Below are positions 53,680 through 64,000 of a stretch of 64,000 nt of DNA, one piece after another (the stretch's first letter is position 1; each line of letters opens with the position of its first letter). The notes beneath the pieces are model-generated. The model ran no database searches, was not told the origin of the DNA, and was given only the letters and a program-made list of their open reading frames with translations. The position numbers and the translations under genes were made by a program. The stretch is from Hirudinaria manillensis (Eukaryota > Annelida > Clitellata > Hirudinida > Hirudinidae), in assembly GCA_034509925.1 (NCBI GenBank), contig CM067535.1, forward strand, positions 2,980,501 through 3,044,500. The letters run 5' to 3'.

Positions 53680-54219
53680 AAATTCTATTTTAGTAATTGA
53701 ACAGGTGCTATGTTTTAATTCAATTATTCTTCAATTTATTGGATCTATGGATCCAACAATATAATTTTAATTATTCTTTAATTCTTTAATTCTTTTATTC
53801 TTTAATTATCTGGATCCAGGGATCCAACAATAGGATGCTTCCGTTGTTCTGTGACATTAATAGGCATCATAATTTGAGTTCCGTTGGAGAGTATATGGTT
53901 ATGTTTTCATCATATATAAAATCTGTCCTGAACATTGTCATTAATTAGTAGTTCTAGATATTGATAATATATTGGTAAAAGATATCATGGATTGGCATAA
54001 TCTGAATTGAAAGCTCAATATATCAAACTATTGGCAATTAAATTATTGATAAGATTTTGATCAACTACTTCAAAATTTCTAAACGTATTTTTTTCAAACG
54101 ACAATATTTTGAAACGCACTCATGTGCACTCTACATAACATGTAGCCTCGAAATATCGAACTTGGCATCAGTAAGTTCTACATAAATACTAGGAATTGCA
54201 CCGACTCCCCAATTGATAT
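53680..54219. other. Breakpoint region with LTR fragments
   Basis: 53680-53710 resembles a piece of lectin exon 1 (as at 9165-9190). 53720-53758 and 53759-53829 are two reverse LTR 5'-end fragments of the short family, each ending GGATCCAACA. The rest has no coding signal; 54150-54219 is an inverted match to about 35060-35100. Confidence 0.6.
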
Positions 54220-54506
54220 TGTAATAACCCAGGGTCCTCAAACTAATTATAGAAGGTCAGGTTTATTGAACGTGTTCAGATGGCTTGGAAGATGTACAAT
54301 GCTCAATTGTCTAAGTCTTGGAATCTGCTGTTTCTCTTACTATCGCTCAGCTTTTTCGAGACAACACTATTTGTCGAAATTCATAACCAAAGACTTTAAT
54401 CAATCATATCAAATTATATTGCCAAAAAATTAAATAATCACTAAATTAATTAATCATCAACATAATTTTAATTTTTCTTCAATTATCTGGATCTAGGGAT
54501 CCAACA
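54220..54506 (-). repeat. Solo LTR, short family
   Basis: TGTAATAACCCAGGG ... GGGATCCAACA, flanked by ATAT at 54216-54219 and 54507-54510. Confidence 0.95.
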
Positions 54507-54699
54507 ATATCAATAAATTTAATCAGAATAAAGAGAATGTATTCGAGACATATTTATGAAATATTTTGTCAATACACACTGTAGCAGTTTTGCGTAGTAA
54601 TTTTAAGCTTAATTAAATGAAAACTAAGATAAATTGAACAAAATAATCAAAAACATTTACAATTTAAACAATGATTTTAGTACACTTAAACATAAATAT

Positions 54700-54999
54700 T
54701 GTAATAACCCGGGGTCCTCAAACTAATTGTAGAAGGTCAGGTTTATTGAACGTGTTCAGATGGCTTGGAAAATGTACAATGCTCAATTGTCTAAGTCTTG
54801 GAATCTGCTGTTTCTCTTACTATCGCTCAGCTTTTTCGAGTTAACTCTATTTGTCGAGATTCATAACAAAAGACTCTGAATAATACCCACTAATTAATTA
54901 TCAAATTATATTGCCAATCAATTTAATTAATTACTAAATTAATTAATCAGCAATATAATTTAAAATATTCTTTAATTATCTGGATCCAGGGATCCAACA
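54700..54999 (-). repeat. Solo LTR, short family
   Basis: TGTAATAACCCGGGG ... GGGATCCAACA, 300 bp, flanked by ATAT at 54696-54699 and 55000-55003. It lies 193 bp from the previous solo LTR in the same orientation. Confidence 0.95.
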
Positions 55000-55003
55000 A
55001 TAT

Positions 55004-55821
55004 GTTATTAAATTACATTGAGAAAATAACATTTTATGGAAGCTTGATTTATTAAGAAAATTTGTTTTTACGAGTCCTGAGAAATCATCTCATTAAATGA
55101 GGTTACAATAGTTTCGGAATGTCGTAGTGACACAATAAATTAAGAATTACGATTCGTAATTATCGCCCAACGCAAGTTATACAATAGGTTGCAAAATAAT
55201 ATTCTTCTATGCTAATGTACATTAAGTCATGGTATTAAGCTTGGGAACCATCAAGTCGGTCTGATCATTTCTGCTTTGAAATCCCGGTAAAAGCAGTAAT
55301 TCTTCAGTTTCATCCAATGAAATAAATTAAATTATTTGTTAACTAATTTCAATTTCACCAAAGTTGAAATTATGTGTCTGAAACGTAATTCTACGATTGA
55401 TAAAATTGATTGAAGTGCTGATTAATAATGAACAGCGGATTAAACATATTCTCCTAGACGCGACAATTCAGAATTAATGTGGGTTCATCAGAACTAATCA
55501 ATCAATTTTAATGAACGAGATAAGAACTCCACAATAACTTGCAGCATTTATAAAAGCAAAATGTGTTGGCCTCACAGTTCTGACAGGATTTCTTTAATTA
55601 AAATTATAATTTAAAGTATGCATTCGAGTCATTTTTATGTAATTATTTTGTCAATCCACAGCGTAGCAGTTGTGCGGAGTGGGTTTCGATTTTACAATTT
55701 TAATAACAGTTGAATTTAATAAAATTAAATTTAATAAAAACAATCTAATTAATTTAAATTAATCCGAAATAAAAGTGTTTCTAATGATTATAAATTATAG
55801 ATAAGATTATAGAATTTATAT
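55004..55821. repeat. Inverted duplicate of 44420-45125
   Basis: Reading it in reverse gives the spacer upstream of gene C, including TCACTACGACATTCCG and the ACTCCGCACAACTGCTACGC stretch. No gene. It shows that the duplicated locus continues in the opposite orientation from here. Confidence 0.8.
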
Positions 55822-56043
55822 TGTTGTAACCCGGGGTCTGATGAATTAATTAACGTAAGGATATCTTTATTGGATTTAACTAATGGCAAATACGGCTGGA
55901 CGATTTGGTCGATTGCTTGTCCCGATCGGAACTGCCTAATGACTCGAATCGCTAGATACGACTTCGAAATAAAAGATTCTGAATATTAACTAAACTTAAT
56001 TAATTAATTAATTAATTAATTAATTAATGTCAGGGATCCAACA
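55822..56043 (-). repeat. Gypsy LTR (left)
   Basis: TGTTGTAACCCGGGG ... AGGGATCCAACA on plus, 222 bp. It is related in its terminal 10-12 bases to the short LTR family, but its body is different. Confidence 0.93.
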
Positions 56044-56077
56044 TTGCCCCCTCCTTAAATCTGTTCGTCCCGAACAG
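56044..56077 (-). other. Polypurine tract and hairpin (reverse)
   Basis: TTGCCCCCTCCTTAAAT followed by CTGTTCGTCCCGAACAG. The hairpin here encodes the last residues of Pol (PVRDEQI and stop), whereas in the short elements the same bases are read in another frame. Confidence 0.8.
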
Positions 56078-59000
56078 GCTGTTCTGTTTCTCCGTGATAT
56101 TTTGCTAATCGATTGCTGTGGACCACTTTCATTCTAGTCCTTGCTGATTTCTGTATGCGGTATACCACGTCGTTTATTTTCTTTATGATTCGGTATGGTC
56201 CTTCCCAATCTTTTTCTAACTTTGGCGACTTCCCTTTTTTTCGTTGGGGGTTGTATAGCCAGACTAGTTCATTTTCTTTAAAGCTTATATCATTGGCTTG
56301 CCTATCGTATCTCGCTTTGGCTTGATCGCTATTAACGCCTATATTTTTCCGGGCAACCTGGTGTGTATCGGCCAGTGTATTTCTTAGGCTTGAAACGTAG
56401 TCACATGCCGACTTAGGTTCCTCTGCTCTTCCGAACATCATATCGGCAGGAAGACGAATCTCCCTCCCGAATGTCATTTTCGATGGACTGATTCCTGTTG
56501 TTTTATGCACGGCTGTCCGGTAGGCCATAAGGAAAAGCGGCAGGTATCTTTCCCAGTCATCTTGCTGTTCACTTACCATTTTTGACAAATACTGTTCCAT
56601 GGTCCTGTTAAAACTCTCGACCATACCGTCCGGTTGTGGATGTAATGCAGTGGTTCTTGTCTTATGGATTCCAAGGTTTTCGCATAGCTCTTGAAATATT
56701 TTCGACTCGAAATTCCTTCCTTGGTCCGAATGTAACTCTAATGGCACCCCGAATCGACTAATCCAATTATTTACGAGAGCATCAGCTACATTTTCCGCCT
56801 CCTGATTTGGCAGTGCAAACGCTTCAGTCCATTTGGTGAAGTAATCGCTGATCACTAATATGTACCGATTTCCCTTCTTTGATGCAGGGAATGGTCCGGC
56901 AATATCCAAAGCTATTCTTTCAAAAGGTACTCCCACATTATAAGGTTGCATTAGACCTTTAGTCTTCTTTTGAGGACCTTTACTGGTTGCGCAATTATTG
57001 CAATTTCTACACCACTCCTCAACGTCTTGTTTGTAGTGCAACCAGTAAAACCTCTCCCTCACCTTCCTGATAGTTTTATTCACTCCTAGGTGTCCACCTG
57101 AGGTTCCGTTATGGAATTCTTGTAACACCTCAGAGACGCAAGATCTCGGAAGTACTATTTGAAGGTGATAGTCGGTGCCATCCTCTGTTTCCCACTTCCT
57201 ATGTAGGAGTCCATTACTAATTCTCAAGGAATCCCACTGTGCCCAATAGGACTTAGTAACTTCTCCGTGCTCCGCTATCTGTTGCCAATCTGGTTTCACC
57301 CCGGCCTCCATCCACTGTAGTATGGGTGCAAGTGCTTCGTCTCTTAATTGTAGATCTCGTAACCCGCCTTCCGTCCAGGGTTCGGGAGCCGTGATACGAA
57401 TTTGTCGACATTCTTCGGTTTCCTGTTTTTTCTCTGCGTTGTTGCAGTGTCTGCAGTTAAGTGGACAAGGACGTCGTGATAGCGCATCAGCGTTGTTGTG
57501 TATTTGACCTCTCCTGTGTTCAATATTGAACTGAAAACCCTGTAGTCTTTCAATCCACCTCGCCATCTGACCTTCTGGGTTTTTAAAGTTTAACAGCCAC
57601 CTCAGGGAGGCGTGATCCGTTCTTAGCAAAAACGGCTGGCCCAAAAGATATTTCTGGAAATGTTTCATGGATTCTACTGCTACTAATAATTCTCTCCGGG
57701 TCACGCAATAGTTCCTTTCCGCTTTAGACAGTGAACGGCTATAAAATGCTAGAACTTTTTCTTCATTTTCAACTAGCTGGGAAAGAACTGCCCCGATTCC
57801 ATAGTTACTGGCATCTGTATCGAGGATAAAAGGTAATCCGGGAATAGGATATGCCAGGATCGGTGCCGTTGTCATAGCTTCTTTCAGATCATCAAATGCT
57901 TTCTCACAGCTGTCGTTCCAGATAAATGGTTTGCCTTTTACAGTAAGCTCATGAAGGCTTTTTGCGATGTTTGAAAAGTTGGCAATAAATCGTCTGTAAT
58001 AGGTACAAAGTCCTAAGAAGCTTTGAAGTTCCTGGATATTTTTGGGTACAGGCCAATTTTTTACTACCTCGACTTTATCTGGATCTGTACTAACACCTTC
58101 AGAAGATACGATATGGCCAAGGTATTTGACTTCTTTTTTAAAGAGTGAGCATTTCTTTGGACTCAGTTTCATGCCTGCCTCTCTAATCCTACTAAATACT
58201 TCTCGGAGGTTGTTTAAATGTTCTCCAAATGTTTTTCCGACAACAATTATGTCATCCAAATATACCAGGCATACTTTCCAATTGAGTCCCCTTAGTATAT
58301 GTTCCATTAATCTTTCAAACGTCGCGGGGGCATTGCATAGCCCGAACGGCATGACAGTGAATTGCCATAATCCTTCACTTGTCGAGAAGTCCGTTTTTTC
58401 CTTATCGTCAGGATGTAACTCCACTTGCCAGTAACCACTTTTGAGATCTAATGTGGAAAAAATTTTTGATCCCGAGAGAGTGTCTAAAGTATCATCGATT
58501 CTAGGTAAGGGGTAGCTGTCCTTAAGTGTCATTTCGTTCAGCTTTCTATAGTCGACACAAAAACGAAGTGATCCATCTTTCTTCTTAACGAGTACCACCG
58601 GTGAGCTCCAGGGGCTATTTGACGGTTCAATAACCCCTTGGTCTTGCATTTCTTTTATCATTTCCTTGGCGTTTGCTCTTGTAGCTAAAGGAAGTGGACG
58701 GGGGTTTTGTCGAATGGGTTTAGCACCGGCCGTATTTATTTGATGTTGCACGAGGTTAGTCCTACCCAAAGGGCTGTCTTGTTCAGCCATTATATCCTGA
58801 AATTCGCTAAGCAGATTTTTCGCTTGTTGATAATCTTCTTTTTGTAGAGTTTTGTCTAAATCTTTCAGGAGATTGTCCATTAATGGTTTAGACATGGTAT
58901 CCCTTTTGATATGCTTATTTCCACTACCATCTAATGTTAATATGCGTTCCACGTTCCTGCAAAGTGCGATAGGTGTTCCTGCTTTGATCTGTTGTTCCTG

Positions 59001-59100
59001 GTCACATAGATTCATTACCCTCAGTGGAACTCTGCCGGTGTTCAGCTTGACTAGTGCTCGTCCTATTAGTAGTCCTTGGCCAATGCCCGATTGATCTTTA
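56055..59100 (-). CDS. Gypsy Pol: reverse transcriptase, RNase H, integrase
   Basis: Open from about 59100 to the stop at 56055, about 1010 codons, without interruption. Counted from the methionine at 59015: RT with RFCVDYRKLNEMT, FSTLDLKSGYWQVEL, MPFGLCNAPATFERLM and catalytic YLDD near residue 253; RNase H with LDTDAS near 398 and HNNADALSRRP; integrase zinc domain (H-x6-H, then CRNCNNC) near 640-675; DDE core with ALDIAGPF (about 700), LHSDQGRN (about 758) and DGMVESFNR (about 795); and a GPY/F-type C-terminal module near 940. There is no chromodomain. The frame matches that of the protease piece nearby, which suggests an original single Gag-Pro-Pol frame. Its N-terminal continuation is interrupted by a LINE. 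Confidence 0.95.
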
Positions 59101-59104
59101 ACGG

Positions 59105-60125
59105 TTATGAATTCGTTTATTCAAAAAAAAATTTTTTGAAATATACACAGATCATGCCCAAAAAAAAATCACAAATTCATCAATGGTTTATCCCAAGGGA
59201 ATTTAATTCCCGTCTAGGGGATAGGCTAATTCATATTGACAAAGTTGAAGGGGCGTATGAAAGGGTCTTTACATAAATGATAAACTGAGATTAGGATGAC
59301 AAAACTTCTAAACACGATGGGAACAACGAACACCTGATAATGAGAGATGTAGATTAACCAGGGAGGTGCTGTGACAGAAGACCAAGGATAACGAAAGGAA
59401 CGATGAATGATGAAGTGATGAGGAAATGTGCGTTTCAACAACTGGAGAGAATGTGTTTTTTAAGAAGGGATTTAAATAGAGAGGAACTGTTTAAAGAAGT
59501 AAGGGATAATGGCAGAGAAGAGAACAAAAATGGACCTTTACAACATATGGAGAATTTTTTGAAGGTGGTACGGGAAAATTCAGATCTAAATTGATTGGAT
59601 GATCTAAGATTGTAAGAGTGGATATCTGAGGATTTGGAAAGCATATTACCAAAGGCAGAAGGCAGCAAGTTAAGTTCATAATTATACATGAAGAGGCAAG
59701 TTTGGAATTTATTGATCTGATAAATATTCAAAAAACCATTTGAAATGAAGAAGTCCTTTGTGTGAGCACGTGGATGGAGGCGAAACATAATCCTGATTAT
59801 TCTTTTTTGAAGAGTGAGTAGATGGGTGAGTTTAGAGGGATAGCTGGATGCCCAAGTTATATTACAATAGATGAGATAGGGATAGATTAATGAATAGTAC
59901 AGCATAGTAAGAATTTTTCTATCAACAAATGAACTGATTTTTGATATGACTCCAATATTTTTTGAAATTTTGGTGGCAACATAATTGATGTGGAAAGACC
60001 AGTTTAATTTCTCATCGATAATAATGCCGAGGAATTTGGTGGACGTAACATGTTTAATCTGAAGGTTGTTAATGCTGGGTTGAATGATATGAGTTCTATC
60101 CTTGTTCTTTGAGCAAAACAGCATA
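59105..60125 (-). mobile_element. 5'-truncated LINE (second subfamily) inside the gypsy element
   Basis: Nearly identical to 28807-29790. The coding part at 59435-60124 is the ORF2 C-terminus (TSTKFLGIIIDEKLNWS, LLTLQKRIIRIMFRL), open to its stop. The 3' end GAATAAACGAATTC abuts gypsy pol sequence; the 5' end abuts gag sequence of the inverted piece. Confidence 0.9.
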
Positions 60126-61528
60126 AAGAGCAGAGGAGGGAAATAGAGAAGTTTAAGAAATACAATGAATCGAAAATAGAGACATATGGAAGAGATAAAA
60201 CGACAAGACCACCATTATTCGATGGACAAGGGCCATGGGCAGTGTTCAGACATCAGTTTGAAACTGCCGCTGAACGTAACAAGTGGACCGAAGAGGAAAA
60301 AGCAACAGAGCTGATAATGGTACTACGGGGAAGGGCAGCCGAGCTTTTGCAAACAATGCTCCACTGTAAAGCCTATTCAGAAATAGCAGAAACAATGGAA
60401 AGAAGATTTGGGAATGGCCACATGCTGGAAGTACATAAAAACGAATTGAAAAACCGTACGCAAAAACAGGGCGAAACACTCCAAGAATTAGATGCTGATG
60501 TCAGAAGGCTCGCATACCTAGCCCATCCAGGGCAGTCAACAGATTTCATCGAAAACATTGTAACTGACGCCTTCATTGATGGAATAAGGGATGTGGAAAC
60601 AAAAATGGCATTAAAAATACATGGAAAGAAGGCCAGCCACGAAGCATTGGCGTTTGCAATCTCAATGGAGGCGGCAAGAGCTTCAATCCAAAACAGCTTG
60701 AATGTAAGGAAAATTGAAGCACAGGAAGACAAAGACAAGGAGAAAGACAATGATAAAGACAGTGAGATAATTAGAAGAATAGCCCAACAAATCAACAACC
60801 TCAGCAAACCTCAAGGAAAACCAAAGTTCCAAGAAGTAGATAGAAGACCAAGGTGCTTCAGATGTAACAAGCCTGGCCATTTAGCCCGAGATTGCAGAAC
60901 GACATTTCCCCCAAAACAACAGTACTGGGGAAGATCGTACAATCAGGAAAAACTAGAAGCTACCGGTTTTGGGGGGCAAAGATCGGTTCAGCAAACTCGA
61001 AATGCCCCACTCATCTTTCATGTTACAGCACTAGGGAAAGAATCATCGCTGGGAGTTAAAGGGAAAATAGGAGGGAATGAATACAATATGGTAATAGACA
61101 CAGGGGCATCTGCATCCATTATCCAACAGAAGTTAGCAGAATGCAGTAAAATAACCGTAGCCAAAAATTACAAGCTAAAAACAGCCACAGGGGAATTAGT
61201 GCCAGTCCAGGGAACTACAGCTATTACAGTAGATTTAGGAGGCAAGTCATTCAAACAAGAATTCATGATAGCCAATATCACAGATGAATGTATACTTGGA
61301 TTGGATTTCATGCGACGTTACGGAATTTCCATTGACATGAAAGGCGGCATCCTTCAACAAGGAACGATGGAGATTCCTCTACACTACGGAGGTACGGAAG
61401 TCAAAGACACGTTTGTAAAAGTATTACAAAACGAGACCATCCCGGCACAGTCGGAAAGCTTAATTTGGGGCGGGCTAGAAGGCGACTATACAAAATTTGG
61501 TATAGGAGCAGTCGAAGATCAATCGGGC
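60126..61528 (+). CDS. Inverted gypsy gag-protease piece
   Basis: Plus-strand frame, open from KEQRREIEKF to the junction at 61528, followed by a stop. It includes the capsid-like part (FDGQGPWAVFRHQFETAAE, NKWTEEEKATELIMVL, RRFGNGHMLEVHKNELK), a lysine/aspartate-rich linker, a zinc knuckle CFRCNKPGHLARDC (60853-60894) and an aspartic protease with IDTGAS (about 61094-61111) and LGLDFMRRYG. The sequence belongs to a somewhat different subfamily from the minus-strand gag beside it. It is missing the SAP start and is fused to a LINE. Confidence 0.88.
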
Positions 61529-61529
61529 T

Positions 61530-63133
61530 AAATCCACTGTAATAGTTGTGGTTCCTTGAACTGGCACTAATTCTCCGGTGGCTGTTTTTAGCTTGTAGTT
61601 GTTGGTCGTTACTTTACTGTTTCTTGCCAACTTTGGTTGGACAATAGAAGTAGATGCCCCTGTGTCTATTACAAGATTATATTCTTTCCCTCCAATTTTC
61701 CCTTTAACCTCTAGTGATGATCCTTTTCCTAATGCTGTAACGTGAAAGACGAGTGGGGCATTTCGAGTTTGCTGAAACGATCTTTGCCCCTTAAAATTAG
61801 TAGCTTCAGGTTTTTCTGATTTATAGGGCTCTCTCCAGTACTGCCGATTTTTGGAGAAGGTCGTTCTACATTCTCGGGCTAAATGGCCAGGCTTGTTGCA
61901 CCTGAAGCACCTTGGTCTTCTATCTACTACCTGGAATCTTAAGTTTCTTTGGGGCTTGCTGAGGTCATTGATTTGTCGAGCTATTTTTGTAATCATCTCT
62001 CTGTCTTTGTCATTATCTTTATCTTTCTCCTTGCCTCTGTCTTCCTGAGCTTCAATTTTCTTTACATTCAAGCTTTTTTGGATTGAGGCTCTTGCCGCTT
62101 CCATGGAGATTGCAAACGCCAATGCTTCATGGCTGGCCTTTATTCCATGAAATTTTAGTGCCATTTTGGTTTCCGCATCCCTTATCCCATCAACGAAGGC
62201 GTCAGTTATAATGTTTTCAATGAAATCCGTTGACTATCCTGGATGGGCTAAGTATGCGAGCCTTCTGACGTCAGCTTCTAATTCTTGGAGTGATTCGCCC
62301 TGTTTTTGCGTACGGTTCTTTAATTCGTTTTTATGTACTTCCAGCATGTGGCCATTCCCAAATCTTCTTTCCATTGCTTCTGCTATTTCTGAATAGGCTT
62401 TACAGTGGAGCATTGTTTGCAAAAGCTCGGCTGCCCTTCCTCGCAGTACCATTATCAGTTCTGTTGCTTTTTCCTCTTCGGTCCACTTGTTACGTTCAGC
62501 GGCAGTTTCAAAATGATGTCTGAACACTGCCCATGGCCCTTGTCCGTCGAATAATGGTGGTCTTGTCGTTTTCTCTCTTCCATATGTCTCTGTTTTCGAT
62601 TCATTGTATTTTTTAAACTTCTCTATTTCCCTCCTCTGCTCTTCTTTTAGTGCATCTAATTCTGCTTTAACCTTTCTCAGGTCGGCCATCTCCTTGGATG
62701 ATCTGAGGTTGGCTACGTCCGTTTTTACCTCTTCCATGGATGTCTGGAATTTGGCTGCATCAGTTCTTACCTCTTCCCGCAGAACATCCATGGATGTCTG
62801 GAATTTGGCTACGTCTGTCTTTACCTGCTCCCGTAAAACATCCATGGCTACCTGGAAGTTGGCTATATCGGATTTCATATCCGACCGCAAATCATTAATG
62901 TCGCATTTCATATCTGACCGCAAAACATTTATAGCTGACTGAAGGGCTTCAGAATTTTCTTTCTTTTTTGGATCCTCAAACCCATACTCTGATGGATCAT
63001 GATTATTTTCCAAAAGCCATTTCTCGAGCCGTTCTTGTAGTTCGGCTTTTAGACCATTTGCATCCAGGCCTCGATTTCTTAGTTCCCGTTTTAAATCGAA
63101 AACGCGCAACTCGTCCAGTATCTTAGGTCCCAT
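61530..63133 (-). pseudogene. Gypsy gag and protease start, with one nonsense codon
   Basis: Starts ATG at 63133 (MGPKILDELRV). Residues about 5-45 are SAP-like (LKRELRNRGLDANGLKAEL). Residues about 70-165 are a coiled coil built of repeated LRSDMK and VLREQVKTD / FQTSMD units. Then comes the capsid-like part. A TAG at 62234-62236 stands where the sister copies have CAG, the only stop visible. After it the frame continues with the zinc knuckle CFRCNKPGHLAREC and IDTGAS, then breaks at about 61530, where the inverted piece begins. Confidence 0.9.
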
Positions 63134-63194
63134 TTCTGTCGTTGAAACTCGCTGTCTTTACCTTTAGTGAATCGATATCCCTTTACGACGTTAA

Positions 63195-63212
63195 ATCCCA
63201 CTCCTGACACCA
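63195..63212 (-). promoter_or_regulatory. Primer binding site, tRNA-Leu (reverse)
   Basis: ATCCCACTCCTGACACCA on plus, one base from the LTR at 63214. Confidence 0.85.
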
Positions 63213-63213
63213 A

Positions 63214-63430
63214 TGTTGTAACCCGGGGTCTGATGAATTAATTAACGTAAGGATATCTTTATTGGATTTAACTAATGGCAAATACGGCTGGACGATTTGG
63301 TCGATTGCTTGTCCCGACGGAACTGCCTAATGACTCGAATCGCTAGATACGACTTCGAAATAAAAGATTCTGAATATTAACTAAACTTAATTAATTAATT
63401 AATTAATTAATTAATGTCAGGGATCCAACA
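63214..63430 (-). repeat. Gypsy LTR (right, shared)
   Basis: 217 bp, almost the same as 55822-56043. It is preceded by a primer site on one side and by a purine tract on the other, so it serves as the 5' LTR of one copy and the 3' LTR of the next. Confidence 0.93.
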
Positions 63431-63442
63431 TTGCCCCCTCCT

Positions 63443-63776
63443 TAAATCTGTTCGTCCCGAACAGGCTGTTCTGTTTCTCCGTGATATTTTGCTAATCGAT
63501 TGCTGTGGACCACTTTCATTCTAGTCCTTGCTGATTTCTGTATGCGGTATACCACGTCGTTTATTTTCTTTATGATTCGGTATGGTCCTTCCCAATCTTT
63601 TTCTAACTTTGGCGACTTCCCTTTTTTTCGTTGGGGGTTGTATAGCCAGACTAGTTCATTTTCTTTAAAGCTTATATCATTGGCTTGCCTATCGTATCTC
63701 GCTTTGGCTTGATCGCTATTAACGCCTATATTTTTCCGGGCAACCTGGTGTGTATCGGCCAGTGTATTTCTTAGGC
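63443..63776 (-). pseudogene. Gypsy Pol C-terminus of the second tandem copy
   Basis: Matches 56055-56388 base for base by eye. It covers the GPY/F module and the end of integrase and breaks off at 63776 in host sequence. Confidence 0.92.
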
Positions 63777-64000
63777 AGGGTCCGATAATCTTTATTTTGG
63801 TTTAACAAATAAATTTCAATCAATTTTAATGCAACTATCAGTTAATTGCATATGATATTAGAGTAATTTAAGACGATATTAAGCAATTTTGTATTAAAAT
63901 TATTTTTCCTTTTGCTGTTACAAAATCTGGGATCATATATTATTTCTTTCTTTATTACAGATTAAGTTTTATTTTTCAGCGTTAAGACTTTATAGTCATA
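63777..64000 (+). other. Inverted host fragment: intron after SRCR part 1
   Basis: The start, AGGGTCCGATAATCTTTATTTTGG, reads on the plus strand like the donor site and intron that follow the SRCR-1 exon on the minus strand at 41521 downward. The gene family therefore probably continues in the opposite orientation beyond the window. No exon is seen in these 220 bp. Confidence 0.65.

Larger units (their letters stand above)
55822..63776 (-). mobile_element. Ty3/gypsy element, young but rearranged, with part of a second tandem copy
   Basis: LTRs 55822-56043 and 63214-63430 differ mainly in the length of an (AATT)n tract, so they are young. From 63431 a second purine tract, hairpin and pol 3' end follow and break off at 63776, so the right LTR is shared by two tandem copies, as after LTR-LTR recombination. 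Between pol (56055-59100) and gag (61530-63133) lie a LINE fragment and an inverted gag-protease piece (60126-61528). The left flank ends in ATAT. Confidence 0.92.

Noticed and set aside
1..64000. tRNA, rRNA, CRISPR or operon-like features
   Set aside because: None seen. The only tRNA-like sequence is the primer binding site of the LTR elements, which matches just the tRNA 3' end. The repeats are transposons and segment duplicates, not CRISPR arrays.

Overview
This is a eukaryotic window, almost certainly from an invertebrate animal. It is AT-rich, has GT-AG introns of roughly 60 to 300 bp, carries secreted-protein domains (F-type lectin, LDLa, SRCR, chymotrypsin-like protease), and most of its length is non-LTR and LTR retrotransposons. 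I cannot name the phylum from sequence alone.

The host content is one gene family on the minus strand, copied several times in tandem. The best copy (gene B, 15976-28031) can be assembled by eye from 14 exons whose splice phases all agree. It reads F-type lectin, F-type lectin, LDLa, LDLa, SRCR, S1 serine protease with a complete His/Asp/Ser triad. Its signal-peptide/start exon was not found. Gene C (40228-44195) has the same exons with identical lengths and a plausible signal peptide, but it lost its serine exons and carries a stop in LDLa2. Gene D (48804-50483) holds an intact SRCR end plus protease. Copy E (52577-53636) and copy A (3562-9190) are pseudogenes. Lectin-like exon relics lie at 15.1 kb, 46.6 kb and 47.7 kb. 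The spacers between copies are also duplicated, some inverted (54.2-55.8 kb and 63.8-64 kb).

The mobile DNA falls into groups. (1) A Ty3/gypsy family with single-frame Gag-Pro-Pol logic, a SAP-like Gag N-terminus, a tRNA-Leu primer site and LTRs of about 215 bp (23006-27318, degraded; 55822-63776, younger but rearranged). (2) A short LTR family without pol (elements at 16934-18570, 28311-34812, 35795-37637, 39273-40041, plus many solo LTRs) with the same primer site, purine tract, hairpin and Gag N-terminus, probably mobilised by group 1. (3) Two-ORF, APE-type LINEs (9226-13610 nearly complete; 28787-33530; several truncated copies). (4) One restriction-like-endonuclease LINE of the R2/NeSL group (3861-6777). 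(5) A CR1/L2-like 3' fragment (868-1506).

Because the host locus is duplicated, several insertions can be compared directly with an uninterrupted paralogous site, giving exact boundaries and 4-bp target duplications (ATAT, ATAA, ATAC/GTAT). The most interesting item is the lectin-LDLa-SRCR-protease family. Its layout resembles an initiating pattern-recognition protease, but its lectin, activation-site and substrate-pocket residues are unusual.
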